Assembly: GCF_964204645.1 (NCBI RefSeq)
Contig: NC_134025.1
Coordinates: forward strand, 13,085,001 to 13,149,000
Source of the DNA: Tubulanus polymorphus
Lineage: Eukaryota > Nemertea > Palaeonemertea > Tubulaniformes > Tubulanidae
Length of the DNA stretch: 64,000 bases
Reading direction: 5' to 3'
Below the pieces are notes generated by a model that saw only the letters and a program-made list of their open reading frames with translations, searched no databases and was not told the DNA's origin. The position numbers and the translations under genes were made by a program. This document shows positions 28,186 to 40,100 of the stretch, in pieces; position 1 is the first letter of the stretch; every line of letters begins with the position of its first letter.

Positions 28186-31100
28186 CTGAAATTTTGAGAT
28201 GTATTCTCATTATATTCGTGTACGTATATCGAAACAAGCCATAGTAGACTACAAAATTTTTCAATCAATGAGATCAAGATTCTGACATGTTGTCACTTCT
28301 CTCATTTTATTGAACATTCCAAAGAGAAAAAAAGTCACACGTCGAAATTAAAGGTACATTGTATCTATGCGTATACAGTACCTCTAATTGCCTTGAGCCT
28401 CCACCTTTCACCACGAATCCCTTTCTACCGTGCAGTACACGCCGATTGTTGAAACTTAACAAATCACCGGGTCCGAGGCGAAATACCACCTAATAAAACA
28501 GTAGAAATAATTGATATTATTCGTCTATAAGAAGCTGCCGTCTTGGCAACATGTGCGATATTCATTCTATGCCCCGAATTTTAGATTTGCCATTCGTGGG
28601 CCTATAAACCATTAAAAAACTAATTCACTATGCGAGTAACGATTTGCTCGATAGAAACATAAATTTCCCAGTTCATTCGGTCTCCGCATCGTAGCAAGTG
28701 ATTAAAATTTCGCGAAAACGCGTCCCGCGCAAATAATCCCCGCTTTCCAATCACAAGAACAAAATTGCGATCAATCTCACAGTTTCGAGCGATCGCGAAA
28801 AATTCAATAAATGCTCATATTCATACGCGGGTGTTTTCTATGATCTGGTCAGATTATCTGAGATGAAATTGACCTGTCATAAAAATGATAAATGAGCGCT
28901 TTTGATTAGCATTTTGCATTTATATCGTAATTGTAATATACAAGGAGGTTAGCGTGACGGTTGCTAGGGATAAATCTTCCCGCGAATGACACAGCCAAAA
29001 CACGAGATTTTATCGATTTTACAGCCAGCACAGACGACTTCGTAATTTTTCTCGGTAAACTTGAAAGAGTTCTAGGAGCGCCTCCGAATAAATTTCGTTC
29101 TTCTAGCAAGATGCGTACGCGTAATGTTAAAAAATTAACGTAAAAAAATTGGAATTTATCAAACTAAATCTTTCATTCGGTTAAACTAAGGCCACGACGT
29201 AGTAAAAATGCACGAAAAATGCACACGTGAAACTCCGGTGGAAAAGAGTATGTGTATATACATACTGCTAAAATTTTGCATTGACATACGCGGACCTTGG
29301 ACTTAATCAAGTATAATGGTTCGTAACCGCGCAACGCCATCTACGCTTACACCCCAGGCTTCATCCCCGTATAATTCATAAGAATTTACAAAAGTTCTTC
29401 TCTCGCGGCTAGGTTTTATGGTTCATATTTCTAACCATATATATATATGTTTATTCTATAATAAGACAATGGCCAAGACATGAGAACCGTGATTATGAAA
29501 AGCGAGTTGAAATAAAGAATACTAATGCATGAATTTCAAATCATGTATAAGATCTTTGATGTAACTGCAACTGGAAGTGCCCGGATATACATTCAATCAA
29601 AATGATCGTCTAAAAGCTAGGTCGGTCATTAATTTCTACTCTGGAAACGCATCCAATGACCGGCATAAGCTCCAAATAAAATTAAACTCGAATTCCATTG
29701 GGCAATGTCTTAATCAAAACGACATCAATCGCACGAAAAATGCACACGTGGATTATCGTCGCAATCATCTTAATCCTCAAATACGTAATACAATTGGAAA
29801 CGTTTGCGTGACGGGTGCGAAACGGTGATCTCCTGGAAAGATAGTTCTCAGAATTACGGTAGGTGGTGACAGAAGCATATTCAGGATTGACAGTTCGTTT
29901 GCGATAAAGGCCGTACGCGCAGTTTCACCAGACACGATCTTGACATGATCTAGACCCTCAGCTACGTTCTCTAATTTCCCAATTTGCGTAGACAAATTTG
30001 TCTATCTTTATAGGAATTATAGGCCTAGACAGCACATTATTCAAGGAAATCCAGGTAAACGCATCAGAACGATGGATAGTACAATAGCAGATGGTTGTAC
30101 GGAACTTCAAACGAAATATCGTTTTTTCTTACCCGATGAGGAGACTCCTCCAAAAGCTTGGCAAAACAGTTATAAGCCTCGTAGTAGCGCTGTATATCAT
30201 CCTATGCAAAATGAATTAAACAATAAATTGTATAGCGGCTACAATGAGTAAGTTGTAAAATGGTCCTTCCCAAACATCATACCTCTGGTACCATGAGAGG
30301 TCCTTCAAATGGTGGTGCCCAATTTACTTGTATGATCTATAAAAAAAGACAAATGCATATATTTATGTACATAAAAAAACCGCCGCTGAAGATAATGTGA
30401 TGTTCCGATAGATGGCGCATTGTGTGTTAGATAGAACTGTCATTCTTGCTGAAGATGAGATATCTCTCCAGTCACATTTAGATACACTATTTGAATATTG
30501 CAATGACATCCGCCTCACGGTGAATGTTGATAAAACTAGAATATTAGTCTTTGCTCGAAGTAAAAGTAAGATTAAACGAATTTCGAAATTTATCTTCGGT
30601 AATCAGGAGTTAGAGATAGTTGAGGATAATGTGTATCTCGGAGTGAAATTTAGTTGGAATGGTTAATTTCTCTATGATAAAGCTATTGAAGCTATGTATT
30701 CTATTATCCAAAAGGGCAGACGTTTGAAACTTCCAGTAGATGTAATGTTTTAATTATTTGACATGTGTGTCGCTCCCGTTGCGTTGTACGGTTGCGAAAT
30801 CTGGGGATATGAAAACCTTGATTTAATAGAAAACCTCCGCTGTTTATTTTGTAAAATTATCATGAAAGTTACGAAATATTCTCATAACCTACAAGTATTA
30901 GCGGAGTTAGGACGTTATCCTATGTATATCAGCATAAAGCGTAGAATGATTAATTTTTGGGATAAAACGATTTCGTGCAAACAAACTAAACTTAGTTCAA
31001 TACTCTACAAGATATCTTTTAATTTGTATCTGAATGATAGGTATAAGAGCCCCTGGCTGTTGTATATAAAGAAGATCTTTGATGACTGTGGCCCTTCGTA

Positions 31101-34100
31101 TATCTGGACACAACAATCAATGGTAAACTCAAGGACTTCTCAAAAACAATTACACCGTATACTCCGTGACCAGCATGTGCAAGAGACAAAATCTAGCCTA
31201 GATAATAACCCCTTATACATTAATTTTAGGCAATATAAGAAAGGATATTAAATTTAAAAACTACATAAATCGGCTCGATGACGACTTAGTGACCAGTTTA
31301 TTCCAGTTCAGGATTGGGTCTTATCTCTTACCTGTAAATAAATTGTCCATCTACCCATAACTGATAGATGATGCCCCATGCACCTGTAACGTTTTAGGCG
31401 ACGAACTACATTTCATTTTTTGCCGTAGCTTACCGAATTCCGTAAAAACTACTTAAATTCAATTACATTTCGGAACCTTGATGTTCTAAAAAATCCAACT
31501 TTTAAACTGGCTAAATTTATCAAATTAGGTCTAGGTGTATATAGGTCCATTCGGTAGTATGTAAATAGTATGTTGTAAATAACTTTTGTTATGTTTTAAA
31601 ATACTTTTTATTTCCTGTTTTTTTATAAATAATTGTGAATACTGTTTTTCTTCCATATACCATGGAAATGGTTGGGGTGCAATAAGTATTCATATTCGTA
31701 GAACTTGTTCTCAAAATACCCAACGCTATAACATGGCAGTTTTCGCACGAAGTCCGGATAAAACCGATTTCGAAATTCATGTCTGGCAATTAACCCTCTA
31801 GTGCCTCAGCCCTAAAAATGTATAATATTTCTTATTGACCTGTGTTTTCTGCATCCTCTAATTGCATACAACACAAATTCAGTATCAGTTTCAAAAAATT
31901 TGAGAAAAAATTTTCTTCATATTTCAATGAACGTATGTGGACATCAGGCTATAGAGCCAGGTTCTAAAGTTTCAATTTATGACTACAATACCCTGACGCC
32001 ATCTATCATGAAAACTTTGTACTAAGTCAATTTCTGTGGACATCAGGCTTTCCAGGCAATTATTTTGGATACTTTCATAGCTTGCACAGGCAGCTATGAT
32101 TGGAAATATGTTTGTCCACGTGCGTGGACAGGAGGTACTCAAAGGGTTAAGAGTTAGCAGTAGTTGAACATCTGCGGAGTAAACTTTAATTGGAATGGTA
32201 ACTTTGCAAAGGCAGGGAATATTACCGTTACGATAAAGCAATGAGAGCTATGGTTTCGATCGTTCAAAAAGGCAGACGTTGAAAACTTCCGATAGATATT
32301 ATGTTTATGTTTGATATGTGCGTTGCTCCTAATAGCCTGGTGTGAGATCTGGGGGTTTGAAAATCTTGATTTTCTAGAAAATATCATAGAACTCAATGAA
32401 ACTATTCATTGTTTTTTCTATGAAATTTCAATGAAAGTGGCAAAATATTCTCGCTACTTACAAGTATTATCAGAGCTAGAACGTTATCCTTTACGTATAG
32501 ATGTAAGACGCACGATGATTAATTTTTTGGTAAAAACAGTATCTGGAAAGCAGACCAAACTTAATTCAATTCTTTATGAAATATCTTTCAATTTGTTTTA
32601 AGCGATAAATTTAAGAGCCCTTTGCTATCATATATAGATAAAATTTTTTCATGATTGTGGTTCATTCTACATTTGGACGCAATCTATGATAAACAGTAAA
32701 TCGTTTTCAAAACGAATGAAATAGACTTTTCGTGACCAGCACCTTCAAGAAACCGTGTCTGCCATAAATACTAATCCAATATACACTAATTTTACGCAAT
32801 ATGAAAATGATATATGGTTAGACTTAAGTATTGAACTTGAAGATGACTTGGTAACTAGTTATTTGAATTTAGGATCGGGTCTTATATTTCACCTGTGAAA
32901 AGAAATGTCAAAACTTAGTTTAGATAGAGCTGATAGAATATACCCCGCTTGTATTATTCTAGGTGATGAATCCCATTTACTTGATGAACAGCTAAATTAA
33001 ATGGACAAGTTGTATAAAATTGAATATTCAATTCCTCCTGGTAGGGAAGACAAAGAACTGGGTTATCCAAATTCCATATGAAGAGATGTATCCTAGAGAG
33101 TCCTAACAATTTTCAAATATCATGACTACAAATCAAAATCTGTTGATATTTTCTTCAAAAAATATTTTCCCATCTACGAATGAGCAATCATGACACTAAG
33201 ATGGCCGCTGGTTGCGTGACAATCGACTGCTCGAAAAACCCTTCTGATATCCCTTTCAAAAGTACGTAAAGCCATCATAAATTTCAATGAAAAATGGTAA
33301 ATCATTTAATGCTCTAATGCCCATTAGTTGGCTACCTGACCGGGCCAATTATTTAGTTGTGTGTGTCTACGGTAGATAGATGTATAAACCAAATATCTGA
33401 TACTAGTAAAAATGGGTTGGAAAATTATGCGCGACTCCTTAAATGTCAGCCTAATGAATCCCGATTGACCTCTTTCAATTAAAATTCAAGCAATTTTCCT
33501 CCCTCCCCTGAAATAATCCCTTTTTCAACATGCCCCTCAAGCAACATTTCCTCCCAGAAGCCTGGAGAATGTCTAACCCTTTCCCGACGTGCCCCTCTAT
33601 TCCTGGATCCATGCCTTACAATAAATATTTGTTTAGAAATTTGTTCACCCTGTACTGAGAGTGGCTGGTTTGCAGTGCTCTGTATAGGGATCGGTATATA
33701 TGTACATATAATCTATTTTTCATTATTATGTCATGCAAGATTATTGTACAATATAGGAGTTTACATAGTTTTTACATACATAAGATGAGGGGCGCAGTGA
33801 AAGCCTAGGGCTGGGATACAGGACTTAGGTATACAAATGGCTCAGTGAAATTCGCGTCAGATTGGGTCAAACACCCCACACAACTCTGCAGTAGCAGATA
33901 ACACAGTGCACGCATCAAATGCGGGTTACCCTTTTAATTTTTATGCATAGTGGCTGGGATCGAGAGACCGATGCATACCAAGTTACAGTCCGATGCTTAG
34001 AACTTGTCGAATTGTCTAACTGCTGACCCGAGGGGCTAGTTTTGAAGAACCTGTTGAGTCCAAACGGGCACTTTGATATCCAAAAGGGCAATAAGCGTAC

Positions 34101-37100
34101 AACACTGAATTTACGCCAATTATCTTTATTGACAAAATGAAAAAGGACAATCAGAAAAATCTGATGGATGTGTACACGTCCCATAAGTCCCCATGGATCT
34201 GCCGCTGAACTATCTTACGTTTTCTGAGTTTATCCCAGCGAAATAAGCCACCATTGCAGCATTGTACAATACATAACGACGTGGTGTCTAAATCTAATAC
34301 TAAGAGCTTATACGGAGTGACAATAATATATGAAAATGAAAAGGTAACACCGTAGACCCAAACACACGATTGTAAAAAGCAATGAAACTCGGAATAACAA
34401 TAGATGCGCTATAATGAAATGGCCCTAGAATGAAAACTCTTTTGAATTCCATTTGAAAGAGGCGTTTGTATACACAGTTCCTAAAATGTTCGATTTTTTT
34501 TCCAAAATCCTTTTTCAAAAATAACATAATTCAAATTGAGGACCCAGAACTTTTGTGCGTCTGGCAAAAATTTACCACAGTTTTTTTATATCACTGTCGC
34601 AATGTTGAAATTTTGAACAATGAATTTTACAAGTTTCATGCATGAAACACATAATTAGACAGTCACAAGTAAATACGTGGTCCCAATTCTTTATTTTACT
34701 TTAAATTCAATTCAATCAGTTAGTAGCGTCTTAGGAATGTATTACCGGTATCATTGATCTTATTGCATTCCTAAACATAGCGAAGGGTCACATTGTGTAT
34801 TGATTTTTCAATCAACACGTCCAGCAGACTTTCAGTACGCGAGCATGATAAACGGACATGGTTAGCGACAGTTGATGACAGCCTATCAAGGTTCGAGTCC
34901 CATCGATTTCAATCATTGGGTATGTCGTACCCGCAGCTGTCCTCGAATTTCGCTCTATTCTCAACGCTAAAACTAAAAATTTACGTTCATCATTAAAGAA
35001 AAAAAGAAATCTGCAATGAAAGAAAGTTGTGAGGAATTGAGCATCAAATTTTCAAATATTTTCTTGTGAAATGTTACCTTCAGCAAATCCCCACAAAATA
35101 CCGGAGAGTACTTTTCTTTTTTTCAGAATAAAATTTTTTAAATAGATTTTTGTTATATTATTTTTGTAAGTTTGTGGTATAACCTTATTGCGTGCAAATA
35201 TATATTTTCAAATACAAGTTAAAAACTTGATTAGAACTGGCAAAAGTGGTAGAATATACAGAATATGTCAGTTTATTCTGTCCAAAGGTTGTGATGAAGG
35301 CCTACGTTATGAGTTTGATCACCTATTATTGAGTACTTTGAGAATCTTAAAATCTTTTCAAAATTGTGAATATAATTGAACTATTTTCTTACTTTTGTTT
35401 AGAAACGTTCATATAAATGAAAACTATTTTGATGACAATTTATTTCAGCTGTGCTGTTAAATTGAGTGTAAATTACTTAGTTTGAATTAATGCAATCAAT
35501 AGTTCGAATAACAAATATCCGTATTTACCATATCAACTCAAAGCCAGGAACAACGGTATGAAAACGCAGTAATAGGATTTTTAGTGAGCGACGACTCGAC
35601 CTCGATAGCAGTCAAATCGATGACGTCATCCACATTCGCTAACCATGGCCATTTAACACGCTCCGTTTGGAGGAAGTTAAACTGCTAGTTAAAACAAGGA
35701 CTAGAGTCCATGGATGAAACAGCGAAAAAAAAACAAAGTGTCTAAACAAAGGCTAGAAACAAAAAGCTATTACGAAACATTTGCTTTTAAATATATGCGA
35801 TTATCGACGGCTTGTAGAAGCTGATGTTATTCAAGGATATCAGCATCTCGCACAACGTATGACGTATACGTACATGTAATTCGAATAAACATGATCGGGC
35901 CCAATTAGTACGACTTCCGCGAAGTTAAACGAAGTAACGAATATCTGCCAATTATACAGCCAATTATTTATCGGATATATAGGCCTACATACTATAAACG
36001 TACGTATGTCAGATATATTTCAAATTTATTTGCAGTTTAAATCTAGCGCCAGTCTCGCGTGATTACCGACAATCCAAGAAATTCAGTGATAGACTGCAAG
36101 CTGCTCGTTCACTCTGCGGAGTGCTCCGAACACTGTTCGGGATTTCCTGGCTAAACGAGCAGAACCGGACGCCAAGAGATGGCGGTTCAACAAATGCAAA
36201 TGTTATCAATAATTGTTGCAAGTTGGGTAACGTTAAAATCATCCACAAATCAAACCCTTACCCCTCCGGACCCTCTAAACCCTAAACCCAGGGTCCCTGG
36301 GCCCTAAACATTACCCCTCTACGATTCAAAAAGCCGCCATTTTATTTTTTGACAACATTTGTAAAGGGTCGCTATCTTAAACACACTGCCATCTAGCGGA
36401 ATTCTTGTTGCCCCACCAAATTTTTATGGAGTAGCGGAGTAGTGTCTGGAAGAGTCACGTGACCTGTGTTAATGTATTTCTTTGTTCCGTACAGTGTTCG
36501 GAGCACTCATCAATCATCAATAAGCCCACACTTGATGAACCAGTCTAGAAATCCTGCCACACTAGGCCGAGTGCACAGCTACACGCACAGCTTCGATGAT
36601 GTCATTAAACGCCAATCAGAAATCTGTTTTCCATTTGTAGTTCTTCTGTGAAATTTCCTCAGCGATTAGGCTAAAAAAATGATACCTCGTTTCTCCGCAG
36701 CGGCCGGGTCGGAAAAAATCATGCTGAAAATTTGTAAAAATAAAATCTTGGCAGCCGGGTCTCTTCGAACAGCAGGTGTGAATTTAAAAATAAAACCCGG
36801 GGCCTGCCGGGTGAATATAAAACTTAATTTGAGCTGATATTTATTATTTATTTTGCATGATTGGGAGAAATTCATCGGAGCGACACGCGCACCAATCCTC
36901 AGAATCCTCACTCGGTAAAGAAAAGACGTAAAGCGGGGGAGGAGGCAGCAAACTGGGCGATTTCGTCGGGCGACGTAATCGCCGGTGTGTCAGGGTCGGC
37001 GATTGAGTCAGCCGACGGAATCGCTTGTGTCAGGCTACCGCGGTCGTTCGCCGTATTCATCCGACCATGGACGTATAAACTAGACAATCTAGTTTATACG

Positions 37101-40100
37101 TTCACGATCCGACCAATTACGACTCTTCAGCGATTCACGAGATTAATGAAAGGCAATTTCTGTCGACTATTCTCACTCTACGTCGCGCTGCGGACAGACG
37201 GAAGAAGTCAGTTTGGCTTTGGTTTTCCTCGCCGTCAGACGTTCTTTTACGGTTGTGGTGGTTCACAGCTTGGCTTTGTTCTGTGAGGGTGTACTTTTGT
37301 GAACTGTATGTCTTCCTTTGTGCAGTTTGGAGTCTGTCGTCCGGGGTATTCCACTGTGTGTGGAAGTCTAATGTATTTGTTGCCTGCCGTGTGCGGGCTG
37401 GATGGCTGTGTGCGGGCTGGATGGCTGTGTGCCCCGGATTCTACTGTGCGCGGACTAGAGGCTGTGTGCCTCGCAGGATTGTGTGTCCTGTTTACCTGCT
37501 GTGTGCAAGCTGGAGGACTGTGTGCCCCGGAGTCTATACTGTGTGTGGACTAGAGGCTGTGTGCCTCATAGGACTGTGTCCTGTGTGCCTGCTGTGTGCG
37601 GGCTGGAAGGCTGTGTGCCCCGGAGTCTGCTGTGTGTGGACTAGAGGCTGTGTGCCTCGCAGGACTGTGTCCTGTTTGCCTGCTGTGTGCTGGCTGGAAG
37701 GCTGTGTGCCCTGGAGTCTGCTGTGTGTGGACTAGAGGCTGTGTGCCTCGCAGGACTGTCCTGTTGGCTTGCTGTGTGCGGGCTGGAGGGCTGTGTGCCC
37801 CGGAGTCTGTTGTGTGTGAGAAAAGAATGGAAGAATCGTTACGTTTAAAAAAAGAAAACAAATTATAATAAAATCAAGAGTATTAATGAATTATGAATTT
37901 TAGGGCAGAGAAAACTCGAGAGGTCAAGGTTGTTGGTTCTCCATGTATTTCGGTATACTACGTTAGTCCCACTATTGAGATTTATCGGTCGGGGAGTTCG
38001 TCTATCATTTCGGTTTTCTGATCTGTTTCGGTGATTTAATTTAGCGCATTTTCGTTTCCGTGGAGAGTTTAGTCGCACTCAACGCATGATTTATTTTGCT
38101 CCGTTCGTGCGAGACGCGTGACACCCTACATTTATAGTTTATGCGAGCCTTTTGAGTACTCAGATTTTAGCATCTTCTTTGTTTTGTTTATGGCTGGTCA
38201 GCTTCTTTTTGCATTTGCCTTTGTAGTCCTCGGGTCTTACTTGATGATGATCAATGTCTCTTACCGTTTTCGAGGTGGAAATAGCAGATTTGCAAAGGAT
38301 TTGAGCGTCTTAACCTGTTGATTGTTTACGCTGGAGTAAAGTCCCGTAGGGCTTTTTCATATATTCTCAATATTGCTTCTTATCGCTTACTGTTTAGATC
38401 TTTTGTTCAACTCCCTTTTATGGTTTGGGTTTAATATAAATCTATATATCGATAATATGTCATTTGAAAACATTAATATGCAGTCGGTAAGTCATAACTC
38501 GGGTCTTTCCCTGCCATTCTATATCCATATTTGGAAATTTTAATCTTTTTTTATTTAAAAAAAGTTACATAAATTTTTTTTAAATAAAAATAAAATCCTG
38601 CCTGCCGGGTCCACAAATCTTTTTTTATTTTTAAATAAATAAACTGCCTGCCTGCCTGGTCACTTTGGTGGGTAGAGGTGGAGAAACAAGGTATCATTTT
38701 TGTTAAGCCTTATACAGCGAGCATCCTGAGCGCACGTTTTCGCGCAGTAAACCCGTGCATGTACATCCTGCGCACCCGGTCTAGTGCGGCAGGGATTCGT
38801 GCCGTGGCTGAGTGTGGCGATGCCATCAGGGTTCGAATCCCTGCCGGGGGAGGATGCAAACCGACCTAGTGACTAAACCGGACTGGTTTGAATTTACTAT
38901 CCTACTGAATAAAATGTTGCTTCAGGCTTATTTCATTATCGTATTATTAATGAAAACAACGATGATCTGAAATTCCTTTCTAATCAATAGTTCGGTTATA
39001 TATGCTTAATGATTTTGGACCATGAAAACACCTCGAAATACCATTTTAAGAATTGTAAGCTTGTATATTCTTTTGAGTTATCAAAAGGTTTATCTAACAC
39101 GTACTAGTTGAAGCCTTTGGTTACCCGTACCTTGTCAAATTCGTTTGCCTCAAAATGTGGTTTTCTGTATCGCATGGATACCGGGTTGTCTCTAAATAAA
39201 AGAAATGAAATCCAGTAAATTAACGGCTCCAAAAATGGCCCATGTAGAATTTCCAAATTGTTAAGCATCAATACGCATCATTTAATGTTACCAGCATTTC
39301 GCCGTACTATATAAGCATATGATTTAAGTATATTTCTAAGCACCTTTCATAATGAATTTTTTGAAATGTTGCCGGTATTTCGCACAACGCTCTAAAATGC
39401 TGTGGAAAGTTCTTGCGCATTTCATCAGCAACTAGAAAACTATCGAGTAGTTCGGATTCCCCACCTTGTACGTCTTCGTTAAACCTGCGTTATATACAGA
39501 AGTCATTGTTGAATAGCTATATATACATGTCTAAACACCTCATCTAATCTAATAACTTCGTGTCAGTTTAATGAAAAAATTTAACTTTCAAACAGTGGGA
39601 ATTTCATCATTCCATCAAACCACACCATTCAGATGCAAGATTTGAACTTTGCTTTTTCGCATGGAATTATCGCGCTAAGATGGAGATGAGATTAGGAATG
39701 ATTGTTACAACAATCCCCTCAATCTTTATTCTCCAGATTTTGCCTTAATTAATGACATACTTGATACAGTGTAGAAATTGAAGTCCAGGCGCTGACTCGT
39801 AGTATATAAGGTCCATATGTAAGTCCAATCTGATATTAGAGTAGGCAACATTAACTGGTCTATCAGTGTCCTCAACTACAAAGTTCTGAAATTCCAAGTG
39901 AAAGAATTTTCTATCATGATAAGAAGGAGAAAATGAAGATGTGTAGTAACAGAAATTGCCGGAGAACACGCTTTTTCGAGTTCAATGTATAAATAGAACT
40001 TATACATACATGTCCATATATTGTTGGCATAATATTAGTAATACGAGGAACAATCTGAAAATTGATAAAAAGGGTTTTTTTGTCAAAGATGATGCACGTA

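Larger units (their letters stand above)
33001..36668. other. BBOX intron 10, middle part
   Basis: No gene seen. Contains a possible MITE end near 33600, a tRNA-like SINE head at 34855-34905, a 17-bp inverted-repeat pair at 36118/36510, and a short CCCTAAA-rich stretch at 36245-36310 that resembles degenerate telomeric repeat. Confidence 0.5.

Noticed and set aside
36245-36320. Telomeric repeat block
   Set aside because: Only a few degenerate CCCTAAA units; not an array. The same holds for 61675-61720.
37253-37868. 160-codon Cys-rich ORF and overlapping ORFs
   Set aside because: They arise from the GTGTGC-rich 91-bp minisatellite, which is open in several frames; not evidence of a Cys-rich protein.
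38800-38850. tRNA gene
   Set aside because: A and B boxes are present but spacing is short and no acceptor stem or anticodon arm can be drawn.
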